This document shows, in pieces, positions 14,699-22,794 of a DNA stretch of 35,414 bases. Under the pieces are notes generated by a model. It had not been told where the DNA came from. It ran no database searches and worked only from the letters and a program-made list of their open reading frames with translations. Both the position numbers and the translations under genes were made by a program. The DNA is from Fibrobacterota bacterium (GTDB lineage: Bacteria; Fibrobacterota; Fibrobacteria; UBA11236), in the NCBI GenBank assembly GCA_019509785.1, contig JAEKLQ010000064.1, forward strand, positions 1-35,414, written 5' to 3'. The first letter of the stretch is position 1. Every line of letters begins with the position of its first letter.

Positions 14699-16801
14699 TC
14701 AGGGGGTCAACGCGATTTTGACGGTTCGCTGCTGGCCTCCGGTCCGGAGCCGCAGGATATACCCTCCGGAGGAAATACCTGACCCGCTCAATAACGCCTC
14801 CGCCGGACCCTGATCCAGGACCTTATCCACCAAGTTCCCGACTTGGCGGCCCGAAAAGTCGTACATGTCCAACCGGACCCGGTTTTTGGCCGGAACGTTA
14901 AAGGCGACGGCAGGACCCCGTCCCGTGCGGATGACCCGCATCTCGATCAAGCTCCGCGCGGCCATGCCGCTACCGGACACGTTTATGGTTCCGGGAACCA
15001 ATTCGCTCAACGGCCTTTTCCATACGCTGGCGTCCGTACCCGCATAGAGGTCCTCTCCGAACACCGCAAGCGAATTGATGAAGGTCGATACCGACATGCC
15101 TTCGTTGGCAAGCGCCCAGTTCTTGCCTTCGTCGATGGAGACGAATACGCCGCTGTCATTGCCCGCGAAAAGGGCCTGGCCAACCGTTGCCAGGCTCTTG
15201 AAGCGCGTCCTATCCGGATTCATGCGGGTCCAGGAATCCCCTTCATCCTGCGAACGGAAAACGCCTCGGGTCCCTACCGCGTAAATCCAACCCGCGCCTT
15301 CGGCCAGGAAGCGCACTTCGCCTTCCAGCCCATGGTTTACGGTATCCCAATGAGCGCCGCCATCCCGCGAGCGGATTACGCCGGCGCTGTCGCCGAGGAA
15401 AACGGCGCCGCTCGTGACCAGGAATTTCGCGTCGTCAATGGAGTTCCGCCGCGGCAAAGGCTGAACGCAGCGCCATTCCGAGGCGATGTCGAAAAAGCGG
15501 TAGACGCATCCATTGGACGCGAGCAATAGGGATCCGTTTTTTACCGCAATGGCGTTGATGGACGTTACCCCTGCGCCGCTGAGGGGCGGCTCGCTCCAAG
15601 TCGTCCCGCCATCACGGGTAATGCGCACCGAGCCGGACGAATCGGCCACTACGATCGTTTCACCATCGAAAGCGATCGCATTGATACTCCCGAATCCGAG
15701 AGCGGTACCCTGGGCCTGGATCCACCCATTCGCGTTCCCATCCAACCGGAATAAGCCGCCCCCGCCCCTTGCTCCAGCCCAAAGGCTTGTCCCGTTCGCC
15801 GCCAGGATGGCCACGTCCTGGCTAGGCAAGGAAGTCTGTTCGAAATCCGCCCCAAGCTTGAATGAGCGATAGACGCCCATGGCATTCGTTCCCGCGAAAA
15901 GGGTGTCCCCCACCGTAGCGAGACTGGTGAGCGAGTTCGGGCTTCCTCCGAAGAGTCCGATCCAGGCCCAACTCTCGCCGCTATCGCTGGAGAACATGAG
16001 CAGGGACGAGTTATCCCCCTCGGCTCTCGCGTACAGGCGCCCATTATCCTCCGAGTTCAGGGAAAAGAGCGATGGCGAGTGGAACCGTTGCCAAGTGGCC
16101 CCGAGGTCGGAACTACGGTAGGTGCTATCACGATGAAAACCGATCAGGTACCTGCCCAAAGGTTGGACCGGGAACGAAACGCCGGGAGGGAGTCCACTGG
16201 GGAGTTTTTCCCAACTGGAGCCGCTGTCGAGAGAGCGATAATAGCCCGTTTCGTTGACCACGATTAGAGAGGCGCTTTGCCCGAATACCTGGTTGGACTG
16301 GTAGTCATTCGGCCAGGGTAGATCTGCGATCCGCTTCCAGGTAACGCCGGAATCCGGGGAGCGATAGATACCGTCGCGGCTCGTCACTACCCAGTAGCGT
16401 CCCAGCCATGCGGACTCCCGGATCCCCTGCCAAGCCATGGAATCGGCTCTGGCCACTCCTTCTAGCCGGGATTTCCAGGTGGTCCCGTGATCGGATGATT
16501 CCAGGATCTGCAAGGACGGAAGGTTTTTCCGATAAGCGGCTTCATACAGCTTGGTACCGACCTCCCGGAAATAAATCGCGTTGATTTCGGGTTGGATGAA
16601 GGTCCAGGAGCCTCCCCGATCCGCTGAGCGCCATACGCCCTGCGGGGACGACGCGAGCACGTAGGCGTCGGAAACGAACACGGGATCAATCTTACCGCCG
16701 CCGGTGGGCCCGATGGGTTTCCAATCCGCTCCGGCCTCGCAGGCGGATAGAATCCCGAATAGTCCCAAAACGCGGACACCGAACGCTTTCGTTACCGTCA
16801 T
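14699..16801 (-). CDS. Ten-repeat Asp-box (BNR/sortilin-like) surface protein with sorting domain
   Basis: Secreted 700-residue beta-propeller protein. Ten Asp-box motifs of the form S-x-D-x-G-x-x-W are visible: SADRGGSW, SSDHGTTW, SPDSGVTW, SLDSGSSW, SSDLGATW, SSDSGESW, TRDGGTTW, SRDGGAHW, SQDEGDSW and SIDEGKNW. They are spread from about residue 40 to 590. Such repeats occur in sialidases, sortilins and Ycf48-like proteins and are structural, so they do not show enzyme activity. The last 85 residues form a sorting domain (VRLDMYDFSGRQVGNLV, GISSGGYILRLRTGGQQRTVKI). The N-terminus ends in LSAC at residues 18-21, a lipobox match, so it may be a lipoprotein. GGAGG lies 4 nt before the ATG. It sits divergent to AraC, with no evident link to the aldolase operon. 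Confidence 0.8.
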   Translation of the reverse strand: MTVTKAFGVRVLGLFGILSACEAGADWKPIGPTGGGKIDPVFVSDAYVLASSPQGVWRSADRGGSWTFIQPEINAIYFREVGTKLYEAAYRKNLPSLQILESSDHGTTWKSRLEGVARADSMAWQGIRESAWLGRYWVVTSRDGIYRSPDSGVTWKRIADLPWPNDYQSNQVFGQSASLIVVNETGYYRSLDSGSSWEKLPSGLPPGVSFPVQPLGRYLIGFHRDSTYRSSDLGATWQRFHSPSLFSLNSEDNGRLYARAEGDNSSLLMFSSDSGESWAWIGLFGGSPNSLTSLATVGDTLFAGTNAMGVYRSFKLGADFEQTSLPSQDVAILAANGTSLWAGARGGGGLFRLDGNANGWIQAQGTALGFGSINAIAFDGETIVVADSSGSVRITRDGGTTWSEPPLSGAGVTSINAIAVKNGSLLLASNGCVYRFFDIASEWRCVQPLPRRNSIDDAKFLVTSGAVFLGDSAGVIRSRDGGAHWDTVNHGLEGEVRFLAEGAGWIYAVGTRGVFRSQDEGDSWTRMNPDRTRFKSLATVGQALFAGNDSGVFVSIDEGKNWALANEGMSVSTFINSLAVFGEDLYAGTDASVWKRPLSELVPGTINVSGSGMAARSLIEMRVIRTGRGPAVAFNVPAKNRVRLDMYDFSGRQVGNLVDKVLDQGPAEALLSGSGISSGGYILRLRTGGQQRTVKIALTP

Positions 16802-16940
16802 GCTGCCTCCGAAACCGCGAGATGGAACCGCTTGACCAATTTAACCCGAGGGATGATTCCGCGCGGAGATATTCGCGGAAAGACTACCCCCTAAGTGGGT
16901 CGCGATAATTCCCGGAATTGCCCTGATTTCCCCGGTCCGA

Positions 16941-16970
16941 TTGCAAACCCGCGGGAAAACATGTATTAAT
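16941..16970 (+). promoter_or_regulatory. Candidate promoter of the AraC gene, giving a leaderless transcript
   Basis: TTGCAA at 16941-16946 and TATTAA(T) at 16964-16970 are 17 nt apart. Transcription would start at about 16977, essentially at the ATG (16978). No Shine-Dalgarno sequence precedes this ATG, consistent with leaderless translation. Each hexamer matches consensus at 4 of 6 positions. Confidence 0.4.
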
Positions 16971-16975
16971 CTGCT
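16955..16975. promoter_or_regulatory. Element shared with the aldolase promoter, candidate AraC-family binding site (copy 2)
   Basis: GAAAACATG, T, ATTA, A, TCTGCT. It overlaps the spacer and -10 of the candidate araC-family promoter and ends 2 nt before the start codon, a position suited to autorepression. Confidence 0.6.
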
Positions 16976-16977
16976 CT

Positions 16978-17802
16978 ATGCGCTCGCCCCATTCCCGCTT
17001 CGGGCCGGAACTCGTCGCCGGCACCAGCCACTATGCCCCGGAAGCCCACGGACCTACGATTCGCGGCCAGGGGCTGGATAATTGGGTGCTCAATTTGACC
17101 TTGAAAGGGGCCGGCCGGGTGAACTCGGGCAAGGACGCGTTCCAAGCCGAAACCGGCGATGTTCTGCTATTTCCTCCGCGGGTCAAACACGATTACTCGC
17201 ACGCCCCTTCCGCCGGCGGATGGACCCATGCCTGGATTTACTTCAATCCGGGCGGGCGACTTACTTCCTTGGTCAGATGGCCCGTAAGGGGCGGAGGCGT
17301 GCTCGGCTTCCGGTTGGCCGACCCTGCCGCCCGCAAAGCCGTGCGGATGGCCATGGAGCGCTGCCTGGAGTTGTACCGTTCGCCCCATCCCAATCGCCTC
17401 GCCTTCTGCGCCAACGCCCTGGAGGAGGCCCTCCTCTGGTGCGATACCCAGAACCCCTTCAAGAGCGGGAGCGGCAGCGATGAACGCATCGATCAGGCGG
17501 TCGCCATCCTGGTGCGGGGCTTCACCGAACCGCATACCGCGGCATCCCTGGCGCGGGCCTGCCACCTTTCCGTCTCCCGCTTCGCCCACTTGTTCCGTTC
17601 CGTTACGGGGACGTCACCGCTACGTTACCTCGAAAACCTGCGCGTATGGAAGGCGCAGGAGCTGCTCATCGGCACCAGCCGCCCCATCAAGGAAATCAGC
17701 CGCGAGGTGGGGTTTTCCGATCCGCTCTATTTCTCCAAGGTGTTCCGCAGGCATTTGGGGTCTGGCCCGCGCGACTACCGCCGGCAATCGCATCGACCCT
17801 GA
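16978..17802 (+). CDS. AraC-family transcriptional regulator with N-terminal cupin ligand domain
   Basis: A 274-residue regulator of the arabinose-type AraC subfamily. The N-terminal cupin (about 10-150) has the sugar-binding arm pattern NWVLNLTLKGAGRV, ETGDVLLFPPRVKHDYSHA and WTHAWIYF. The C-terminal 100 residues hold two helix-turn-helix units: TAASLARACHLSVSRFAHLFRSVTGTSPLRYLENLRVWKA and IKEISREVGFSDPLYFSKVFRRHLGSGPRDYR. It would bind a sugar or sugar phosphate in the cytoplasm and control transcription. The 21-bp element 2 nt upstream of its own start recurs before the aldolase operon, which points to that operon as its target together with autoregulation. The effector is unknown. An internal later start is unlikely because the cupin begins close to the ATG. 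Confidence 0.88.
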   Translation: MRSPHSRFGPELVAGTSHYAPEAHGPTIRGQGLDNWVLNLTLKGAGRVNSGKDAFQAETGDVLLFPPRVKHDYSHAPSAGGWTHAWIYFNPGGRLTSLVRWPVRGGGVLGFRLADPAARKAVRMAMERCLELYRSPHPNRLAFCANALEEALLWCDTQNPFKSGSGSDERIDQAVAILVRGFTEPHTAASLARACHLSVSRFAHLFRSVTGTSPLRYLENLRVWKAQELLIGTSRPIKEISREVGFSDPLYFSKVFRRHLGSGPRDYRRQSHRP

Positions 17803-17929
17803 AGCGTCGCGGAACGGATCCGCCGGCGCATTTACGGCTGAAGCCCCACGGAATAGGCCCTTGACTCGGACGTCGGCGGGAATTTTTTTATCCCCCATGC
17901 AGCGGCCTCCCCCGTCCCCGCGAGTATCC

Positions 17930-19507
17930 ATGCGAACCTCCTATGCCTTCCTTGCCGGAATTCTCGTATTGCCCGCATTACTGGCGTCCTGTTACGCGGT
18001 GCGTCCGACGCGGGGCGGCGGCGAAACCCGGTCTGGCGCCCAGTTGCGGGCCTACTCCGCCGAAGACATCGCCCTGCCCGCGGGATATCGCATCGAAGCC
18101 GTCGCCACGGGTCTCACCTACCCGACCGCGGTCGTTTTCGATGATACCGGGGCGCTGTACGTGGTGGAAAGCGGCTACGCCTATGGCGAAACCTACCAAG
18201 CCTCGCGGCTATTGAAGATACTGGGGCCCAATCTCTTCGCTTCGGTGGCGACCTCGCCCGATAGCAATGGACCCTGGACGGGAGCCGTATTCGTTCCCGG
18301 GGAATCGGGCAAAGGCCACGGCTCCTTTTACATCGCGGAAGGCGGGCATAAGAAGGGCGGGCGCATCCTGCGCGTGGGCGGCGACGGCAGTATCCAGCCC
18401 TTGGTCGAGAATCTGCCCAGCTTCGGAGATCATCATACCAACGGCCCGGCCTTGGGCCCCGACGGGATGATCTATTTCAGCCAGGGGACGGCCACCAATT
18501 CCGGGGTGGTGGGCGAGGACAATGCCGAATTCGGTTGGCTGAAGGATCATCCGGAATTCCACGATACGCCCTGCCAGGACCTCACCTTGTCCGGCGTCAA
18601 TTATCGATCGAAGGATGCGCGCGGAGGCGGCGGAGAGGTGGAGACCGGCGCCTTCAGCGCTTATGGCACTAAAACCCCGGAGGGGCAGATCATTCCCGGA
18701 CAAATCCCTTGCAATGGCGCCATCCTGCGCATCCCCAAGGTGGTGAGCCATGAGAATAAAGGGCCAAACGATGCCGCCGTCGGGAAGCTGGAACTGGTGG
18801 CCTGGGGCTTCCGCAACCCTTTCGCCTTGGGCTTCGCTCCGGATGGGCGCCTGTTCGCCATCGACAACGGCTATGATGAGCGCGGGTCACGGCCCATCTG
18901 GGGGGCCGGGGAGCTGGTTTGGGAAGTACACCAAGGAAGATGGTATGGTTGGCCGGACTATTCCGGGGACAAGTCCGTGGACCATTCCGAATTCACGCCG
19001 CCACACGGGGAAAGGCCGCGACGGTTGTTGAAGAAGCCGCCGGGCCCGTGGCTCGCCACCCAGGCCGCCGCCGGCGGAACCGCTCCGGAAGCGACTCCCG
19101 ATTTGCCCCCCGTCCCCGCCGCGGTCCTGCCCGTGCATGCCTCCGCTGACGGGATGGATTTCTCGACCTCGGAAGGCTTCGGCTACAAGGGCCAGGCCTT
19201 CGTGGCGGAATTCGGGGACATGGCTCCCCAAGCGGGGAAGGTACTGGAGCCGGTGGGATTCAAGATCGCGCGTGTGGACCTCTCCCGCGGAGTCGCGGAG
19301 GACTTCGCAGTCAATCGCAAGGGAGCCGGGCCGGCCTCGCGCTTAGGTTCACATGGGCTGGAGCGTCCGGTGTCGGTACGGTTCTCCCCCGACGGCAGCT
19401 CGCTCTACCTTGCCGACTTCGGCCAGCTGACCATGGACGACAAAGGTTCCCATGCGCGCCAGCGGACGGGGGCGATTTGGCGCATCTGGAAAGAAGGCGG
19501 GAAATGA
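17930..19507 (+). CDS. Glucose/L-sorbosone dehydrogenase-family lipoprotein
   Basis: A lipoprotein of 525 residues. LPALLASC near residues 15-22 is a lipobox after a hydrophobic segment (MRTSYAFLAGILV). The rest is a six-bladed propeller of the PQQ-dependent sugar dehydrogenase family: LPAGYRIEAVATGLTYPTAVVFD, HHTNGPALGPDGMIYFSQGT, WGFRNPFALGFAPDGRLFAIDNGYDERGSR, WYGWPDY, and RPVSVRFSPDGSSLYLADFG. Members oxidise aldoses in the periplasm. It is followed without a gap by a cytochrome c gene (ATGA overlap), the expected electron acceptor. The ATG at 17930 gives a normal lipoprotein signal, and the ATG at 17897 is an alternative. Upstream in-frame sequence is a shadow of the AraC gene. An inserted Gly/Ala/Pro-rich loop (about 375-400) is unusual. 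Cofactor and substrate are inferred from the family. Confidence 0.82.
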   Translation: MRTSYAFLAGILVLPALLASCYAVRPTRGGGETRSGAQLRAYSAEDIALPAGYRIEAVATGLTYPTAVVFDDTGALYVVESGYAYGETYQASRLLKILGPNLFASVATSPDSNGPWTGAVFVPGESGKGHGSFYIAEGGHKKGGRILRVGGDGSIQPLVENLPSFGDHHTNGPALGPDGMIYFSQGTATNSGVVGEDNAEFGWLKDHPEFHDTPCQDLTLSGVNYRSKDARGGGGEVETGAFSAYGTKTPEGQIIPGQIPCNGAILRIPKVVSHENKGPNDAAVGKLELVAWGFRNPFALGFAPDGRLFAIDNGYDERGSRPIWGAGELVWEVHQGRWYGWPDYSGDKSVDHSEFTPPHGERPRRLLKKPPGPWLATQAAAGGTAPEATPDLPPVPAAVLPVHASADGMDFSTSEGFGYKGQAFVAEFGDMAPQAGKVLEPVGFKIARVDLSRGVAEDFAVNRKGAGPASRLGSHGLERPVSVRFSPDGSSLYLADFGQLTMDDKGSHARQRTGAIWRIWKEGGK

Positions 19508-19860
19508 ACCCGCGTCTGCGCCGATTGGCCATCGCGATGGCGTTCGCGCCCTTGTTCTTGGCTTGGCTGGCGGGATGCTCGGGCCGACGCAGCGAGCCGC
19601 TCCGCGGGGCCGTGGACGTTTCCGATCCCAAGGTAGCGCACGGCCAGCAGGTATACATGAACCGCTGCGATAAATGCCATCCGGGCGGCGATGCGGGCCT
19701 GGGGCCGTCCCTGAACAACAAGCCCCTACCCGGTTTCATGGTGGCTTTCCAGGCGCGCCATGGCATGGGCGCCATGCCCGCTTTCACCGACGAGGAATTG
19801 CCGCGCGCCGAGTTGGACGCGGTCGTCGCTTACCTTAAGGCCCTACGCCGGAACGGGTGA
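19504..19860 (+). CDS. Monohaem cytochrome c lipoprotein
   Basis: A 118-residue small cytochrome c. LAWLAGC is the lipobox, and the haem motif CDKCH follows at about residues 55-59. MGAMPAF at about 87-93 supplies the axial Met, and the C-terminal helix (AELDAVVAYLKALR) is typical of class I cytochromes. The start ATG overlaps the TGA of the dehydrogenase gene, so the two are translationally coupled. The protein is probably anchored to a membrane facing the periplasm and takes electrons from the partner dehydrogenase. The ATG at 19477 would overlap the upstream gene and add a tail with no role. Its 3' end overlaps the convergent fluoride-channel gene by 26 nt. Confidence 0.88.
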   Translation: MNPRLRRLAIAMAFAPLFLAWLAGCSGRRSEPLRGAVDVSDPKVAHGQQVYMNRCDKCHPGGDAGLGPSLNNKPLPGFMVAFQARHGMGAMPAFTDEELPRAELDAVVAYLKALRRNG

Positions 19861-20233
19861 CGGCCTTGGCCAAGGCGAATCCCCCGAAGGCGAGGGCGAC
19901 TCCCAAGACATTGCTGGCCAGGAGATACATGGCGGCCAGCCTTCCTTCGCCGGACCGGAAGAGATAGAGGTTCTCGAGGCTGAAGGACGAGAAGGTCGTG
20001 AATCCGCCCAGGATGCCGACCATCAGGAATAACCTCAAGTTGGCCGGGCCGGCCGCGGGCGAAGCGGGGCCGAAGCAACCTCCCAGGAATCCGATCACGG
20101 CCGAGCCGATCAGGTTCACCGCCAAGGTTCCCGCCGGGAAGAGGCCGGGAAACGCCCCTTGGACGCGTCCTTGCAGCCAAAACCGCAAGACCGAGCCCAA
20201 TCCCCCGCCGATGGCGATCCAAAGCCAATGCAT
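19835..20233 (-). CDS. crcB: Fluoride channel FluC (CrcB)
   Basis: Fluoride-selective channel of 132 residues, the normal length for this family, exporting fluoride across the inner membrane as a dual-topology dimer. The family motifs are complete: IGGGLGSVLRFWL at 8-20, GTLAVNLIGSAVIGFL with the pore Asn N40, and GGFTTFSSFSLE at 76-87, which contains the central sodium site and the Phe/Ser fluoride track. There are four hydrophobic helices. The ATG at 20233 is preceded by GGGAGG at 6 nt. Much longer upstream frames are shadows. No fluoride riboswitch is evident in the 100 bp before it. It is divergent from DsbD and functionally unrelated to its neighbours. Confidence 0.93.
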   Translation of the reverse strand: MHWLWIAIGGGLGSVLRFWLQGRVQGAFPGLFPAGTLAVNLIGSAVIGFLGGCFGPASPAAGPANLRLFLMVGILGGFTTFSSFSLENLYLFRSGEGRLAAMYLLASNVLGVALAFGGFALAKAVTRSGVGP

Positions 20234-20334
20234 GGTTTCCCTCCCGATTGCGAAATATAGCCCTCGGTTTGTAGCATCCGGCCCCTTTTCGGGACAGAAA
20301 GGTAAGGCAATCCTTGGGTATATTAGGAGGGCCG

Positions 20335-22707
20335 ATGAAAAGGAGTCTCCCTGTGCCGTTCCTGATCCGCGTCTTCTGCTTGTTGGCCTTGGCCTTCTCC
20401 GCCGCCGCTCCGCGCGCCGAAGAAGCCAAGCATGTCCGCGCCGAGTTGCTGGCGGCCTCCGATGCGGTTCCCGATCAGACCCTCCAGGCCGGCCTCCATC
20501 TGAAACTGGATCCGCATTGGCACGTCTATTGGAAATATCCCGGGGACGCGGGGCTACCGGTCTCCATCGCATGGACCCTGCCCCCCGGCTGGTCGGCGGA
20601 TTCGATCCAGTGGCCCTATCCCGAACGCATTTCCTTGCCGCCCTTGATGAATTACGGATACGGGGACGAAGTGCTGTTGCCGATCCGCATCCACGTTCCC
20701 AAGAACGCCTCGGGATCGGCGGAGCTGAAGGCCAAGGCCAAATGGGTGGTTTGCCAAGAAATTTGCCTGCCCGGCGGCGCGGAATTGACCCTTAATGTCT
20801 CCACGACTTCTTCCGCCGCCTTGACCCACTCCCAGGCGGAGCTGTTCGGGAAAGCGTTAGCCGCCGTTCCCGCCCCTTCGGCTTGGACCTTCTCGGCGCA
20901 AGCTTCCGGCGACAAAGTCGTTCTCATCGCGAAAGGTCCCGCGGGCGCGGACCTGGCTTCCCTTTCGTTCTTCCCCGATCAGGGAGACCAGATCGATAAC
21001 CCCTCTCCGCAAAGCTTTTATCCCGTCGCGGGCGGATTCGCGGTGGAAACCAAGCTGGCCCCTCCCGCGGAAGAAGGCGGCAAGGGACCGGACAGCCTGA
21101 CGGGCGTGGCCGTGGCCGATCCAGGCTTCGGAAAAGCCAAAGCAACGGAATTCCGCGTGGCCATCCGGCGCGGAGCCGCCCTTCCCAAGGCCCTCGCCGC
21201 CCCTATCGTCGTCTCGGCCAAGGCTCCCCCCCCGGGTAACCCAGGAGTTACCTCGGGAGCGATAGAATCCATCTCCCTGCCGTCCTCGGCGGCATCCCAT
21301 TCGATGGCGGGGTCTCCCGCCGCCGGAGCCGCGATTTCGGCAGCGATTTCGACGCCGGGAAGCGCCCCTGTAGGCGGCGCAGCGACCGGGACGATGGCAG
21401 GAGCGGATTCCGCGGCGGCGCCCGCCGGATTCGGCCGACTGCTCCTGGCGCTAATGGGCGCCTTCGTGGGCGGGCTAATCCTCAATCTGATGCCCTGCGT
21501 ACTACCGGTCCTCTCACTCAAGATTTTCGATTTCGTGAAACGCGCTGGGGAATCCCGATGGAAGGTCTTTTCCCACGGGCTGGTGTTTACCGCCGGCGTG
21601 CTGGCTTCCTTCTGGGCCTTGGCGGGATTGTTGTTGATCCTACGCAGCACAGGTGCGGGATTGGGCTGGGGCTTCCAATTGCAATCGCCCGTCTTCCTCA
21701 TGGTCCTATGCGTGCTCTTCACCTTCTTCGCCTTGAGCCTGTTCGGCGTCTTCGAGATCGGCGCCACCTTCACGCGGCTGGGCTCGGCCCAAGGGCACGA
21801 CGGATGGTGGGGGTCCTTTCTGGCGGGCGTGACCGCCACCGTGGTGGCCACACCCTGCACCGCGCCCTACATGGGCTCGGCCCTGGGTTTCGCCTTCACG
21901 CAGCCGGCCTATTTCGCCATGCTGGTGTTCACCGCCATCGGGCTGGGCATGGCTTCGCCCTATCTCATCCTCTCCGGCTTTCCCCGCCTGATGAAATTCC
22001 TGCCTAAGCCCGGCGCCTGGATGGAAACCTTGAAGCAATTCATGGGCTTCCCGCTATTGGGCACGGCCATATGGCTGGCTTGGGTGCTGGGCCAGCAGGC
22101 GGGGGTGGATGCGCTCATCGCCCTGCTCTTCGTGCTCTTGCTCAGCGGGCTTTCCGCCTGGATCCTCGGCAAATGGACCCCCATCTACCATGGCATGCGC
22201 ACGCGCATCCTCGGTATGCTGGCGGCGGCCGTGGTTTTCGTGCCCGCCTTCGCCTACGTGGCGGCCCATTTGGATGAGTATCGCGACTCCAAGCCGCGGA
22301 CGGTTTCGGCCGTGGGCGGCGGACCCGCCATGCTGGATCATGGCATCGCCTGGGAACCGTTCTCCGAGTCCCGGCTTTCCGAACTCATCTCCCAAGGCAA
22401 GCCTACCCTCGTGGATTTCACCGCGGATTGGTGCCTGTCTTGCAAGGTGAACGAGAGGGTGGCGCTCACGAAACCGGAAGTGTCGGGCAAGATCAAGGAG
22501 TTGGGGCTCACCGCGCTCAAGGCCGATTGGACCCTGCGCGACGAATCCATCTCCCGGGCCCTGGCCAAGTACGGCCGCAACAGCATCCCGCTCTATGTCC
22601 TCTATACCGGGCGGGGGGACGAGCACATCCTCCTCCCGGAAGTCATCACTCCCGCCGTGGTCCTGGACGCGTTGGGAAAGGTGAACGGGCCCGTCACCGC
22701 CCTTTAG
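20335..22707 (+). CDS. dsbD: Thiol:disulfide interchange protein DsbD
   Basis: A 790-residue transmembrane reductant carrier that moves electrons from cytoplasmic thioredoxin to periplasmic partners. It has a signal peptide (FLIRVFCLLALAFSAAAPRA). The N-terminal beta domain at 33-160 carries the redox pair C140/C144 (VVCQEICLPG). The membrane domain of eight helices at about 366-645 has the two conserved cysteines C388 (NLMPCVLPV) and C508 (VVATPCTAPYMG). The C-terminal thioredoxin domain at about 670-790 has the CLSC active site (DWCLSCK, 699-704). A low-complexity Ala/Gly/Ser/Pro linker of about 65 residues (300-365) joins domains 1 and 2. It is longer than E. coli DsbD (565 residues), closer to ScsB-like forms. 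AGGAGG lies just before the ATG. It could support cytochrome c maturation and disulfide isomerisation. Confidence 0.92.
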   Translation: MKRSLPVPFLIRVFCLLALAFSAAAPRAEEAKHVRAELLAASDAVPDQTLQAGLHLKLDPHWHVYWKYPGDAGLPVSIAWTLPPGWSADSIQWPYPERISLPPLMNYGYGDEVLLPIRIHVPKNASGSAELKAKAKWVVCQEICLPGGAELTLNVSTTSSAALTHSQAELFGKALAAVPAPSAWTFSAQASGDKVVLIAKGPAGADLASLSFFPDQGDQIDNPSPQSFYPVAGGFAVETKLAPPAEEGGKGPDSLTGVAVADPGFGKAKATEFRVAIRRGAALPKALAAPIVVSAKAPPPGNPGVTSGAIESISLPSSAASHSMAGSPAAGAAISAAISTPGSAPVGGAATGTMAGADSAAAPAGFGRLLLALMGAFVGGLILNLMPCVLPVLSLKIFDFVKRAGESRWKVFSHGLVFTAGVLASFWALAGLLLILRSTGAGLGWGFQLQSPVFLMVLCVLFTFFALSLFGVFEIGATFTRLGSAQGHDGWWGSFLAGVTATVVATPCTAPYMGSALGFAFTQPAYFAMLVFTAIGLGMASPYLILSGFPRLMKFLPKPGAWMETLKQFMGFPLLGTAIWLAWVLGQQAGVDALIALLFVLLLSGLSAWILGKWTPIYHGMRTRILGMLAAAVVFVPAFAYVAAHLDEYRDSKPRTVSAVGGGPAMLDHGIAWEPFSESRLSELISQGKPTLVDFTADWCLSCKVNERVALTKPEVSGKIKELGLTALKADWTLRDESISRALAKYGRNSIPLYVLYTGRGDEHILLPEVITPAVVLDALGKVNGPVTAL

Positions 22708-22794
22708 CCCTCCCGGGTGACGATTTTTGTCCCTCCCGTCAACCTATTCTTTCATCGTCGGCCGCAATCCCCGAACCGGCCGCGAGGAGGAAAG

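Noticed and set aside
17480-17929. Extending the sorbosone-dehydrogenase gene to an upstream in-frame start within the AraC gene
   Set aside because: The added residues are an out-of-frame reading of the AraC gene, and the lipoprotein signal begins at 17930.
20234-20334. Possible fluoride riboswitch before crcB
   Set aside because: I looked for the conserved pseudoknot segments in the leader on the minus strand and did not find them. The region is also shared with the divergent dsbD promoter.
21230-21430. Low-complexity stretch in dsbD as a possible frameshift or insertion
   Set aside because: The frame stays open on both sides and complete DsbD domains flank it, so it is a flexible linker.
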